Positions 24,867 to 37,333 of a stretch of DNA of 64,000 nucleotides are shown here, one piece after another. Origin of the DNA: Tetradesmus obliquus (taxonomy: Eukaryota; Chlorophyta; Chlorophyceae; Sphaeropleales; Scenedesmaceae); the NCBI GenBank assembly GCA_030272155.1, contig CP126192.1:5180501-5244500 (forward strand), read 5' to 3'. The position numbers and the translations under genes were made by a program. Position 1 is the stretch's first letter. Every line of letters starts with the position of its first letter. Below the pieces are notes generated by a model that saw nothing but the letters and a program-made list of their open reading frames with translations, searched no databases and had not been told where the DNA came from.

Positions 24867-27377
24867 AGGTGACACAAGCGAAGAGCAGCAGGGTGCAGGC
24901 AGCGGCAGCCGGCAGACAAAGAGGAAACATGCTCCCACCACTGCCGACGAGCCAGCTGGACAGCAAGCAGCAAACTTGACGAAGCGGCAGCAGCAGCGGC
25001 AGCGCCTGCAGGACCTTGCGCTGCAAAACTTTGCTGCTCGCGCTGCGGGTCAGCCTGACAGCAGCAAGCACAGCAGCAGCAGCAACAGCAGCAGCACCGC
25101 CCACGGCAGTTGTGAGGTGGCTCTATGGCTGCCGCAGCTGCTGCAGCAGCAGGGGCTGTATGAGGAGTGCCCCAAGTGCTGCAGGGGCCACTCTGCCAAG
25201 TACTTCAACCTGACTCAGCCCAGTGAGACACACTGTGCTGCATGCATCCCGAGCTGTGCACGTGTCGTGTGCGTTGACGGTACACCTGCAGCACCTGCTG
25301 CCACTGCTGCTGCTGCTGCTGCTGCCGCAGCCGCTGGCAAAGGTGCAGGCGGCAGCGCTGCAGCAGCAGGACGGCAGCTCACCCAGCAGCAGCAACAGCA
25401 GCAGGGTATGGCGCTGCTGCTTGCGCTGTGTCACAGCGGCACTAGGACCAATTTAGCAGCAGCCAACATAAAAGAGCTAGAGCTTTTAGGGGTGGATGCG
25501 TCTGGCATAAAGCAGCGGCCCAGGAGCAACAGGGTGCCATGCGTGCTGCTGCGCCCAAGTGCTGTCAGCTCTGCAGGTGCAGCTGGTGCCTGTGCTGGTT
25601 GCAAAGTGCTGAGTGCAGACAGCAGCAGCGAGCAGCAGTACTTGTACTGCAGCCTGTCATGTAAGATGCAGCAGGCTGGGCTGCAAGCTCTGCAGCAGCA
25701 GCAGCAGCGCTCCAGTGTGGCGCATCAGCCGCTCAGCTGGGACAGCATTGCGTCAAAGCCGCTGTCAGCAAGCAGTGAGAAGCCTCCTGCTGCTGCTGCT
25801 GCTGCTGCTGAGGAGCAGCAGCGGCCCCCAAAGAAGCGTGCGAGCAGCGCGGCTCAGCTGGATGCACCTGAGAACATGCAGCAGCGAAGGCAGAAGCAGC
25901 AGCAGCAGCAGCAGCAGCAGGAGGAGGTTCGCTTCCCTGCGCTGCACCTGTCAGGCCCTCAGGCCAGCTGGAATGTGGCAGCCTGGGGCCACTGGCAGCA
26001 GCAGGGCCTGGCCAGGCTGGCTAGCGTGCCGCCACTACCATGCAGCAGCAGCAAGGAGCAGCAGCAGCAGCAGCAGGGCAAGCGCAGCAGGAGCCGCTCT
26101 GTGTCGCTGCCTGCTCCAGAGCAGCAGGGCGAGTGTGCCCAGCAGCAACAGGAGCAGCAGCAGCTGCAGCAGGCAGAGGTGCTGCAGCAGCTGTATGCAG
26201 ATGATGCTGAAGCACAGGAGCGACAGGAGCCGCCGCGGCAGCAGCAGCAGCAGCTAGCCGTACAGCAAGCTGACTTGCAGGTGGCTAGTAGGGAAGCAAC
26301 AGCCGCCACTGCAGCCGCCGCAGCAGCAGCAGCTGTTGTTGTTGGCGGTGTAGATGCTGCCGCAGCCCCACCAGGCCCAACTGTGATAAGAAGTGCAGCC
26401 GTGTTACCAGATGCTGCGTCTGCAGGAGCAGCAGCAGCAGCAGCAGCAGCTGTGAACGAGCTTGGGTGTGCAGGTGGCCTGGGGCCCGAACCGGCAGCAG
26501 CACTAGAGTGCAGTGAGCTGCCAGCATCTGCAGACGACGCTGCAGCCGCTGCTGATGTTGCGGCTGCTGCTGAACCTGCAGCGGAAGCTGCTGACAAAGT
26601 AGCAGCTGAGAGCACTGCAGCAGCAGCAGAAGCAGCAGCAACCAGGAGGTCGGCTACTCCTGCTACACCTGCTGCTGCAGACAAAGCATCACAAGGTCAG
26701 CTGCAGCCTAGCCAGCAGCAGCAGCAGCAGCAGGATGCCGGCCCCCAGCCTGCCACTGCTGTGCTACTGCTGCTGCACCAGCCCGGCTGCATCAACGCAG
26801 CAGTCTGGGACGCCTGGATAGCTGCACACCCGAATGCCTCTGACGTGCAGCTCTTCTGCCACGTCAAAAAGGGAGTGAGTTTGAGCGCGCGGCGCATGTC
26901 TGGGGCGCAGCTGGTGAAGCAGCGCATGCTGGACACACGCGTCAACGCGGAGTGGGGCAACACGTCACTCGTGGAGGTGCGTGCGCCTGGTGCTGCGGCG
27001 GGCAGGATGCAGATGACACTGCTGCAGCCGTAAACATGCGTCTGTGGTTGTGGACATAGACGTTGGGCTGCACCTTGCAAGCCAGTGTGATCAGCTGCTT
27101 GGCGTGCAGGTTGGCATGAGTCCTTGCTACAGCCATGTACGCTGCGCGGTGTTTGGAGCCGCTTGCGGGGTGCGATGACAACAGTGCTATCACTGCTTGC
27201 TGTTGCACTGCTGCTGCTGCGCAGGCGTTCCTGGACAGCATGGCTGAGATCCTGCAGCGCTGCAACGTCAGCAGCAGCAGCAGCAGCAGCAGCTTGCAGG
27301 ATGCTGAAGGTGCAGCAGAAGCTGTAGATGACGCTGTCGCAGCCAGTGGTGCAGCTGGTGATGAGGCTAATAGAGCA

Positions 27378-27412
<35 letters not shown>

Positions 27413-30044
27413 TGCGGCGGCAGCACCAGCACCGGTCGGCACCTCAAGCAGCAGTGCTGCAGCAAGCAGCAGTGCACTTGGCGCAGCAGGAGCAGCAGAG
27501 GCAGCGGCTGATGCCCTCCCAGGTGATGCTGCTTTCTTTATGGGCCCTGCAGCAGCTGTGGCCGGCCCAGCTGACAGTGAGCAACAGCAGCGCAAGCCAA
27601 ACAGCAGCAGCAGCGCAGCAGGGCGTGAGGCTGAGACTGCCTCCGCTGCTGAGCCAAGCTCAGCCAGCCAGCCTGCTTCTGTCTCTGCTGCTGCTGCCTT
27701 GACGAGCTCCTTTGCCAGCACACCTTCGCGCCCTGGCCGCGCTGCAGACACACCTGCTCCCACCACAGCCGGCAGCAGCAAAGCTACTGCTGCTGCTGCT
27801 GCTGCTGAGGCTGCATGCCTGCAGCCTGGAGGCCTGCGGCACATCGTGCTGTCCAGTGGGCATGATATCCCGCTGCAGCTGCTGCCTGCGGGGCACCTGC
27901 CTGCTGGCGTGACGATGTACGGCTCGTACGACTACGGCGCTGACGACACGGCTGCGCTGCAGGTGCGGCAGCGTGAACAGATTGCCATGGCCCTTTGTTG
28001 ATTGGCTGTAGAGTCAATCTTGGTGTGCGCAAAAGCCATGATTTTGGCCGCACTTATCAGACATCAGCAGGGGGCTGCAGAACCCTAGGCTGTGCCTACA
28101 ACCTGCAAACTCAGCGCAGGCGCTACAACATGCATGGGTTAGCTCATGGCAGCGTGCAAGGCCCTGGCAACCCCAGCGCAGCTGTCCACAGACCCAAAGT
28201 GATGTGCGCACTCCACCATGTGCTCCAACCCATCCTGCTCAGGCGGTGATGTGCCGCAGCTTGCATGGCCCTCGCAATCGCAGCACAGCTCTCGCCTGAC
28301 TTTCTGCTGCTGCCGTGTGCCTCATGCAACTTCCACAGGCTGTGATGTATCGCGGCATGCTTGATGCGGGCTTTGCTGCTGACGAGGCGCGCGCCTGGGC
28401 GGGCAGCCTGGTCCCGCACCACCAGTGGCTGATTGTGAGCGTGGAGCACGCGCTGGTGCTGGTGGCGCTGCGGGACAAGATCCTGCAGGTCGGTCTGGTT
28501 GGCTGTGTGGCTGGGTGCTTGCATGGTGTTTGCAGAAACTGAGTTGAAGGGAATGGCAGTCGTCTGCTTGCAGGCTGGGGCTGTGCTGGTGGCGCTGCGG
28601 GACAAGATCCTGCAGGTGACTGGCTGGCTGGGTAGATTGGTGTTTGCAGGATGCTTGCAGATAGATTGTGAGCTCGTTGGAGTGCACAGCAGCCGTCCTG
28701 CTCTCATGCTGGGGCTCTGCTGGTAGCGTATGAAGAGTGTGGTGAAGGCCAGTTGCGCCTGGCATGTGCCTGCTGTGTGCTGCTGCTGTAGGTGGCCAAG
28801 GCTGTGCACAAGGCGTGGTCAGAGCAGGAGTGCGGCATCGCTGCTGATGAGTACATCATCCTCACCGCGCTGCGCTGGGCTGGCTGCATCCGCGGCCTGC
28901 AGAAAGTCAAGTGAGTGAGCTGTGTGAGCGTTGCATGCTGAGCCAGTCAGTGCCAGTCACCAACACTTGAAGGGGCGCATCAGGCTGCAATGTCAGTGCT
29001 GTCAATGCTAATGCTGACTGTGCGTATGCACCTGCCGCATGGCAAACATGCGCCTAGGCTGTGCCTTTGCGTTGCGGGCGTCCTGTTGTGGGCGCATGCC
29101 GTGAGTGCTGATACCACGCGCCCGCGCCAACTTGTGTGCGTGCTGCAGGTGGCTCACGCAGCACTGGCGCCAGAAGCTGCAGCCAGGCACAGCAGCGAAC
29201 TGCTGTCCAACGCAGGTCATCTACCCTCTGCCCAGTGGCTGGACTGTGCTAGAGGGGCGCCTGCAGCTGCCTGCTGCTGCAGCAGCGTCTGCGGCAGCAG
29301 CGGCCGGCAAGGCTGCTGGCAGCAGCAGCACCAGGGGCAGCAGGGCTGGCAGCCCGGAGCAGCAGCAGCAGGGCTTGACGCTTGAGGAGTTCCATGAGCT
29401 GCAGGTGGCTGCATCTGATGCTGCCAAGCACCCTGTGACCTGGCGCAGCATGCAGGAGAAGGTGTGGTGCGAGGTGGGTGGCATGGCACACTATCCTGCA
29501 GCTGCAGCTGCAAACAGGCCCAGGCGTGACGTGCGCAGTTTTCCACAGTTGTGGCTGCACTGGTAGGGATCAGCTGCTGCTTGATGCTGTCTACGTGGCT
29601 TGCAGGACACGGGTAGCTGCTTTGTCTGATGTGATGCAGACTCTGCATCGGATAGCTGCTGCTTTGTGTTTGTATCACTCGAGATAAGGAGGTTAGCTGT
29701 CAGGAAGTCAACTGCAATACATGCAAGCTGGCGCAGCTGCCTTTGACACCCTGTGCTGCTGCTGCCTCGACTGCTGCTGCTGGCAGGATGAGCGCCACGG
29801 GCGGATGCTGGCCATTTCGCTGTCGCTGCGGCAACTGCTGGCCATGGCTTCTCAGCGGCGTGCGCTGCTGCTGCGCAAAGTGGACATGCGGTCCAGCTGT
29901 AGCAGCACAGAGGAGCACGCAGCTGGCAGCCGCAAGACGCAGGAGCAGCAGCTGCTGGAGCTGCTTGCGCAGATGTGGCTGGGCAATGCTCCCAAGTTGA
30001 CCAGCTACAAGGAGGTGTTGATCTTCGACAAGGAGGCGCATTAA
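19843..30044 (+). CDS. Giant polyglutamine protein with PLATZ-like zinc finger and Core-2/I-branching glycosyltransferase domain
   Basis: Model exons: 19843-26976, 27225-27962, 28339-28488, 28792-28910, 29149-29473, 29787-30044 (phases agree; about 2900 residues). Residues 1-1520 are mostly Q with periodic repeats such as HNMELQLQQVQ. Basic patches KRQRRE and RPRRKRKQ could be nuclear signals. Around residues 1755-1945, WLPQLLQQQGLYEECPKC, a second Cys cluster (HCAACIPSC), VLLRPS, CAGCKVLS and YLYCSLSCK follow the order of PLATZ zinc-binding domains. After an Ala/Gln linker, WDAWIAAHP, LFCHV, NAEWGNTSLVEA, LRHIVLSSGHDIPLQLLP, HHQWLIVS, CGIAADEYIILTAL and KWLTQHW match the core of the Branch family (Golgi UDP-sugar transferases). 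No signal anchor is visible, which is odd for a Golgi enzyme. The two halves may be two genes with an unrecognised start, since CAG repeats keep every frame open. Confidence 0.7.
28574..28615 (+). repeat. 42-bp copy of an exon end with its own acceptor and donor
   Basis: It repeats the end of exon 28339-28488 (VLVALRDKILQ plus the CAG donor edge) downstream in the intron. It is flanked by TTGCAG on the left and GTGACT on the right, has length 42 and phase 0 at both ends, and would add AGAVLVALRDKILQ if spliced in. It may be a cassette exon. Confidence 0.75.
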
Positions 30045-30594
30045 CCGCAGCATTTAGTAGTTCTGACCAAGAGTCAACATCGCGGTTGTGCACGTCAGCA
30101 ACAGGGACAGAATCGTCCTTGCAGACGTGTTTGCAGGATGGTTCCTTGGGTTCAGGTCTGGTTGTTTTGACTGCGCATGTAACACATCTAAGCGCGTCAG
30201 CCCATTACGGCTTATTGATTAAGGGTGCAGCGTTATCACTGTAAGCTACTGCACCGGGTGGATTCGGTGCAGGCACAGACAACAGCTCTGTCATTGTACG
30301 CAGTACTAGTTGCTCAGTTGATCGTCTGCCACGCCACGTCTTCTGCGCTTTGCTATAGCACTATCAGAACAGTGTACCAGTCTGCAGACTTCCTTCCATC
30401 AACTACTTCTCGGCTGAGTCTTTGCAACACTGTGGACGTTGCAACCGATATGAACCGGCTGTAGCCGATTTGGCAGCACTCGCAGGGATAGTCAATTAGC
30501 CGATTTGTAGTAGGCTGCAACATATCTGCGTAATCGACTGCGCAAGAGGTCTGGGTTCTGAGTGAACAGCAGGGGCTTGCTCACGTTGGAGTGA
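30045..30594. other. Intergenic; candidate poly(A) signals
   Basis: No gene is seen. TGTAA at 30179-30183 and 30240-30244 are candidate poly(A) signals for the upstream gene, 135-200 bases after its stop codon. Confidence 0.5.
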
Positions 30595-33500
30595 ATGGAT
30601 GCCCACGGGCAGACCAGGCGCACCCGGCGGAGATGGTTCGAGCCAGCTAGATCAGGTACTGAGCCTTTCAACCCAGCACCTGTGGTACACCGCTGTTGGC
30701 TGCTGTCTTTTGCACCCACTCAACCGCTCTCCTGTACTGCCTGCAGATGCAGGAACAGCAACACCAGCGCTGCCAGTGTCATCTCCTGCAAAGCATGCTT
30801 CTGATAATAGCAGTCTGAACAGCTTTTGGGTTGGTCAGCAGCCACCTGCGCCATGGCCCATGCCACCAGCCCAGCCCGCGGAGCAGCAGAATAGCCAGCC
30901 AAGTGCCGCGCAAAACCCGCGCCATGCCAGGCAGGCCAGCGTGCGGCATTCTGCAGCAGGAGTGCTGACCACACGCAGCACAAACAGCAGCAGCAACATC
31001 AACAAGAGGGGCCGCAGCATATCTACAAGGCAGCCATTGGGCGCAACACAGGCTCATGTCTGTGATGAGCGCCGCAGGGATGCGGAAAGACCTGGGCGTG
31101 TGGCAGACCTGAAGCCCCAGCCCCCAGCAGCTGCCCGCAGCCATGCCAACAAGTCAAGGCCTGCGAAGGCCAGCGCAACAGTGAGTGAAAGCTATCGCAG
31201 CTTTGCCTGAACCCTTCGATAAGGTTGCTGGCGGGTGTGGTGCTTGTGGGTGAGTTTCCTGCAAGAGGCATGTCCTGCAACCACAGCTCAACAACCACAC
31301 ATGTGCCACTAAAAACCTGCCAAAAGCCATCTGTGTCATTTTTCTTTGCTCGCTTACTTGCAGGACGCAGCCAGCAAGCTGGACACAGTGCGGCAGCAGT
31401 CTGACCAGCAGCCAAGCAAGGAGCCCTGCAAGGAGGAGCCAGGAGTAGCAGACCAGCTGCCGCATGTTGGAATGCAGGCGCCCCCACGTTACTGCAGCCA
31501 CACAGCAGCTTCAATGGCTCGTGCTAGCAGCAGTGCCCCTGGTGCCAGCAGTGCAGGGACGGTGCCAACGAAGCAGCTGCCCGCAGGAGTAAGCAGGCCC
31601 CGTGCGCTTCCTGCAAGGCCGCTGTCCTGCAGCAGCACAGCAGCAGGCGGTAGGGCCAGCCATGGCAGGGCTGCGGTGCTGCGCAGCACACGCACCACAT
31701 CTGCAGGTGCACGTGCCCCTTGTGCGGGTGCTGAGGCAGGTGGCAGCAGCAGCAAGCTGCACTCGCTGCACGCGCTGCATTCCCTAACACCAGAGCGCAG
31801 CACCTTCAGGTGAGACGAATCACGCTGCAGCAATCAAACACTGCTTTATTGTAGGCAGGTGTAGCGTTTAAGTTGTGAACTCCCTTTGCAGGAACGATCA
31901 GTTACCCCTGATGAGACATGGAATATGCCCTGGGGCTTCTGGCATGCGTAAGCGGCATATGCTGGGTTTCCTGCAAAAGCTTATCTGTCAGGAGCTGAAG
32001 TGGCTTTATTGTTTGACTCTGTCCGCAGGCAACCTTTATTCTCGCCAGACTGCAGTAGCAGCTCTCAAAAGCAGCAGTATGTTGCTGCACTCAAGCTGCT
32101 GCGCCGACAGCAGCATCAAGAGCAGCAGCAGGAGCCACAGCACGCACAGCCAGCAGTTGATTCCTCGTGCAGCAGCAGGTGCAGCAGCAACACGCAGGAG
32201 TTCAGACAGGCCCAGCGCAGAGCGGCTGCTGCAGCAGCTGCAGCCCTTGAAGAGGTGCTGCTGCTGGACAGGTGAGGCTCCGGCTGTCATCAATGTTGAA
32301 CCAGTGTCATATTTGTACTGTGCTCCATGCAAAATGCTGCCGCAGCAAGCAGCACCTGTATGTGAAGACCATCTATAGGAACACGCCATGTGGTCAGTAG
32401 CGCTAGGAATCTTGAGACTGGTGAAACCAGCGTGCCAGGGTGTTAACTGGCCATATGGTCATGGCTTTTGTCAACATCATCTGGGCGCAACTTGCAGCAT
32501 ACTTTGGAGGCGGCAGGCTTCTCTATCTGTTTCTGACGTCTATACTGTGTATGCTGTTGTGCAGGGCTGCTGAGTTCGCTGACCAGTTCCATGAACTGCA
32601 GCAACAAGCAACAACTGCATCACCAGATCAGCAGGTTGCATGTGTCGATGCATTCACAGCCCTCAGCAGCTCATTGCAGCAGCTGATGGCCAAGCAGCAG
32701 CAGCTGTGGCAGCAGCAGCACCAGCAGCAGCAGCCTGAGCAGCGCAGCACACCCGGCAGGGCCCCTTCAGCAGGCGCTGTGCAAGCAGCGTCGCCACTTT
32801 GGTGCAGCGTCACCACCAACGCACTGTTTGACTCCACCCCAGCCAGTGCAGTGGCAGCTGCTGCTCCCTGGTCTCCGGCAACAAGCACTGCAGCAGCTGG
32901 CAGCAGCAGGCTGAGCCCTCTGAAGGCTGCGAAGGAAGCAGCTGCTGCTGGTGCTGGAGCCTGCAGCACAGATGACTACCAGGGTCTGGCTGTAGACTTC
33001 CAGCCCCTGCGTGCCTCACTTGGTGCTGTGAGGGCCTCTCAGCAGCACAGGCTGGCGGCATCACCAGCATCACTGCAGGCAGCTCACGCCCAGCAGCAGC
33101 AGCAGTGCACTGCCAGCCAGCTGCTACGGCAGCTGCAGGAGGAGATGCAGCAGTGGTTTGTGGCGTATGTGGATGAACAGCTGTGCAAGGCACAGGCCCC
33201 TGTCAGCACCCGGGGTGACTGTGTGGAACTGCTCAAGGCGCTCACGCAGGCACAGCAGTGGATCCAGCAGCAGCAAGCGCCTGCTGCTGCTGCTGCCGGC
33301 ACAGGGAGCGGACAGCTGCTAGTGTCTGCAATAGCAGAGGTAGCAGGTGCACCACCCTGCAGCTTGCAGGATGGTGGTGCAGTGAGCAGGAGCAACGGCA
33401 GCAGCGCAGCTGCCATCTGCTCTGCTGGTGGTGCGTCTGAGCGGAGTGGTGTGGCTGCTGCTGCTGGCCACACCACGCCGCCTCCTGCAGCTGCTGCTGG

Positions 33501-33624
33501 CAGCCTGTCACCTGCAGCATGGCAGCACAGCAAGTCGCCCGGCTCACAGCTGCAGCAGCTGCAGGTGTCGCTGCGCAAGTCACTTTGCCACTTGGGCTTC
33601 CTGCGGTTTCAGCTGCCATCATAG
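30595..33624 (+). CDS. Low-complexity Ser/Ala/Gln-rich protein of unknown function
   Basis: Five exons join in phase: 30595-30655, 30747-31180, 31364-31809, 32029-32271, 32565-33624, giving 747 residues from MDAHGQTRRTRRRWFEPARS to FLRFQLPS. The N-terminal half is basic, Ser/Pro-rich and probably unstructured. From exon 4 there are helical, coiled-coil-prone segments: QAQRRAAAAAAAALEEVLLL, then FADQFHELQQQATTASPDQQ, and QLLRQLQEEMQQWFVAYVDE. There is no membrane segment, catalytic motif or family I recognise. The basic, disordered N terminus plus C-terminal coiled coil would suit a cytoskeleton- or microtubule-binding protein, but that is only a guess. The consistent exon phases make the gene model fairly secure. 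Confidence 0.65.
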
Positions 33625-34673
33625 CGTCACCATGCCGCATGGCTGTACAAAATGCTGCGTATCTACTCGCGCAAATGCCAGGCACACAGTCTCACCATGG
33701 TGCAGATGTTGGCAGTTGTGCTGAGGTTTTGCCGATAGCAAAGCAGCACCAGCTGTTGCAGCAGCAACCTGCCCTGCAAGCATGGGCACTGCGTACAAGT
33801 ACTGCTGCAAACTTGGTATGGTCAAAGCGTACATGGGCAGCTTAGCAATGCACGTGTTGCCACTACAGTGGATCAGCGTGATGTATGTCTAGCACTGCAT
33901 TGCTCATCCTCCACTATGTTTAATCTGGATGGTTCAAGTGCATCTGGTGTCCAGCTGTTGCAATTGCATCATGTGAGTTTTGCGGGGCTTGCAAAGCAAT
34001 CGGGATCGTTGTTTTGCCAATGCTTGCTGTAGCCTGCGTAAGCTGACCTAGCAGCATGCTGCTACGTAGCAGCCGTAAAATCAGCACATGCATAACCATG
34101 ATGTTGCTATGGCTTGATTGATAGTATGATGATGACCTGGACAACCAGAGAATGCAGCTGAAGCACCCAGCTGTGCTTGGCTTTGTGAATGCAATGTGCC
34201 ATTGCATGACATTCTCATACCTCAGCCATGTATCGATTTGCGATTTTCGCAGCTGTGCAGCGGCTGTGCGCGCCGGTTGGAGCGTGGAGTGCACTTGCTG
34301 GCCCACATGTATCTGGTATGTGTGCATCAGCCTTGCAGGCTGGCCCAGGCCCCAGTCACTGAGTGGGTGGTCACCTGCATTTGGTGTTTCTTTACTGGCA
34401 CGGCAGTTTGTGGTGCTTTGTAAGCTGTAAAAGCAGCATTTCAGCATTGATGGGCGCCACTACTGAGCCAAGAAGCTGTCAATCGGCTGGAACGATAAAC
34501 CGCCAGGCTTCGCGCCCAAGCAGTCTCCGACACAGGCCATATAGCGCCAGTACGGCACAAGGCTCTCCGAGTTATCAACAAACAACTGAGTCGACATTTT
34601 AAGAGTCTCATTGTCAAGTTGACAGCAACGACTTACCAACGCCTGACAACAGCATCAGTTTGCACTTTGCAAG
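33625..34673. other. Intergenic, no gene recognised
   Basis: No exon or RNA gene is seen. TGTAA motifs at about 34423 and 34429 lie far from the upstream stop. The last few hundred bases should hold the promoter of the gene starting at 34674, but no clear TATA box is visible. Confidence 0.5.
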
Positions 34674-35759
34674 ATGGCTCCTCTTACGAACCTGTCTGCT
34701 AGGCTCAAGGCGGCTAGGACGGCTTTCGGGAAGTGTTTGGAGAAATTGTCGGTCAGCAAGCGAAGTGGAGGCAACAAAGTAAGTGACGACCTGGACGCAA
34801 AGTGCAGCATCTTTCACGCGCAACGGGCGAGCCAGAGCTCTGCTAGCATTTGAAACCAGCACCAAATATCATCTAAAACAGTTTTATGACGATCCTGGTA
34901 CAGCACCGCTCGCTTCAGCTGCAACCACCAAAGCAGCAGCAGTAGCAGGATACCTGTTGCAGCTGACAAGAAACTCGGCACCAAACTCATGATGCCGTCT
35001 GCCGTGCACCTGTCCGTAATTGTCCTGCAGGAAAGCCGCGATTCAATTCCGGCAGGCTCACCAAGGCCCTCTGATGCAGGCAGCAGGCGTTGGTCCTCAG
35101 CAGGGCAGGGCGGCTTCCTGGGCCTGTGGGGCAAAATCATTCCTGCAAGCAGCGGCAGAGCATCAGCATCATCAGATGCAGATGCCCCGCATGCACTCCC
35201 AGCATCTGGCAGCACCAGCAGCAAGTCCTGCATTGGCCGCAGCGATACAGCAGCCAGGCCGTCAGCAGACTCGCCAGATATTGAAGACCAGCTGCCCACA
35301 CCTGCATCTGCTGCTGTGAAGCAGCAAGGCAGCTGCATTGATAGCAGCAACAGCATCAGCACATCTCCCTTCATAAAGGCATGCTGGGGACCTGCATTTA
35401 CTGAGGCAGGCGATAGCAGCAGCAATAGCGGCATCAGCAGTCTGCTCACGCGCAATGCACTGAGCAGCAGCGGCAGCCTCTGCCAGTTTGGCAGCTGCAC
35501 CTTCATGGGTGGCCGCTGCAGCAGCATCAGCAGCAGCGTGTGGCTGGGTGAGCTGGAGATTAGCAGCAGCGACAGCAGCTGCAGCAGCTGGATTGCTGCT
35601 GCTGCATACGCGCTGAGCAGCAGCAACGACAGCAGCAGCTGCTGGCTTGATGACATGGTGTGCAGCAGCAGGGCAAGCAGCATGTGCCAGCTGGGCAACA
35701 GCTTTACTGCGCTGACAGTATGCGCTGTGCGGGACAAGCGCCGCGCCACCCAGTACTAG
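34674..35759 (+). CDS. Ser-rich protein of an unrecognised family, paralogue of the gene at 63127-63870
   Basis: Exon 1 is 34674-34778 (MAPLTNLSARLKAARTAFGK...), the intron starts GTAAGT, and exon 2 is 35031-35759; total 277 residues. The N terminus is an amphipathic basic helix. Exon 2 begins with a conserved block SPRPSDAGSRRWSSAGQGG followed by FLGLWGK and PASSGRASASS, shared almost unchanged with the gene at the other end of the window. Later shared points are SPFIKACW, ELEISSSDSSCSS and a C-terminal CQLGNSFTALTVCAVRDKR. Between these the Ser-rich sequence has diverged, which suggests the blocks are functional. I do not recognise the family. Many Ser codons are AGC within CAG-like repeats. 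Confidence 0.7.
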
Positions 35760-36045
35760 TGCATACACTGTTTCATGCTCTGCAGTGTTGCGAATGTTGC
35801 ACATTGTGTGGTGTACATGTGGATGGATGGCATTGACTGTCTGCTTGTTCTGTTGAAGTCGGGAAGCGGGGCTGTTTCTTTCGTGGTTGAAGCAATGATT
35901 GCTGATGTTGTACCTTGCCTGGATTACACTGTCCTGATATAATTTCAGGCACAAGCAGCAGCGGTTGAGGGTTGAGTGAAGGCCAGCACAGGGTGGTTGG
36001 ATGCAGGTATATTAGCACGTGCCGGGCGAGGGTGCGCTGCTACTA

Positions 36046-36412
36046 GTTGATATCTTGGTGTTGGTGCTGGTGCTGGTGCTGGTTGATGTCCTGGCGCTGC
36101 TGCTGGTTGATGTCCTGGTACTAGTTGATGTCCTGGTGCTGGTGGTGGTGCTGGTGCTGGTTGATGTCCTGGTGCTAGTTGATGTCCTGGCATTACTGCT
36201 GGTTGATGTCCTGGTACTAGTTGATGTCCTGGCGCTGGTGGTGGTGCTGGTTGATGTCGTGGTGCTAGTTGATGTCCTGGCATTACTGCTGGTTGATGTC
36301 CTGGTGCTATTTGATGTCCTGGTGCTGCTGCTGCTGCTGCTAGTGCTGGTTGATGTCCTGGTACTAGTTGATGTCCTGGCACTGCTGCTGGTTGATGTCC
36401 TGTTAATAGTTG
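36046..36412. repeat. Minisatellite of GTTGATGTCCTGGTGCTG-type units
   Basis: About 370 bases of imperfect 12-36-bp units combining GTTGATGTCCTGG with CTAGT, (CTGGTG)n or GCATTACTGCTG. Both strands stay open (plus strand VDVLVLVDVL, minus strand GHQPAxxPGHQL), which follows from the repeat itself. No splice or start context supports coding. Confidence 0.9.
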
Positions 36413-37244
36413 AATTGCAATGGTTGATCATAATGTTGTGCTTGGGTGGAGGTATACTGCCATCTCAGAGTGTGCTGTGCCAACCAGCGATGTGTGGATG
36501 GCAGAACATGGTGTGCAAACCAGTGCCACCACACACCGGCACCTGTGATGTCAGGCATGATGGCGTTGATGGTTCAACATAGGGGGCTGCAGGAAGGGTG
36601 ATGCATCATATGACTGTGGCAATGCACCCACAACTCCATCGCAAGGTGGCATGACAAAGTGGCAGAACCTCCTCGTCAAACATCGTGTAACATATCTCCT
36701 CCAGTAGCTGCTGGTGGAAATGTTCACCTGTCACCTGCTTTTTTGCTGAGGGTTTGCAAAGGAAGCTTACTAGCACCCCAGCTACAGCAAGTTGCAGCAT
36801 CCCTTGTCGCGACAGGCCCATGACTGCACTGCATGGCGCTCAGCTCCTGTGCACGCCTGAAAGATTAGTGCGCACTTCCAGCTGTTCAGATTGAGGTGCG
36901 TCTCTCGGGGCTTCCCATCGCCCACCGACCCCGTCATCCACATCCACATAACTTGAGGCAGGATTGAGGCCATGTCAAGCCTGGTTCAAAGTAGTGTCAT
37001 ATGTTAGTTGTCAACCGCTGCAAAGGTTACGCAGCACATCTGACCTGCAGCTGCAGCTGCTAGTGGCATGCAGAAAGCGACAGAAGCGACAGAAGCTTGC
37101 AAATGCAGTGCATGCGAGGTTAACTCAACACAGCACTGCTGCTCGAACCTGTTGCTCGCTGGCTAGTTGAAACGAGAATCTAGATAGGTATCTGTGCACG
37201 AATACCTTGAAATTTGCATCACAACAATTGATTTGGCTTTGCAG
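36413..37244. other. Upstream region of the kinase gene, no exon recognised
   Basis: It may contain the promoter or an unrecognised first exon of the kinase. No cyclic-nucleotide-binding domain, which some related kinases carry N-terminally, could be found here. Confidence 0.4.
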
Positions 37245-37333
37245 CGTGGACCCAGCCGTACTCGCAACAAGTGGCGGGCGTTGTGCGTTCGTGCAGCACC
37301 GCAGCACCAACTCTAACCGCGCAGGCACTAGAT

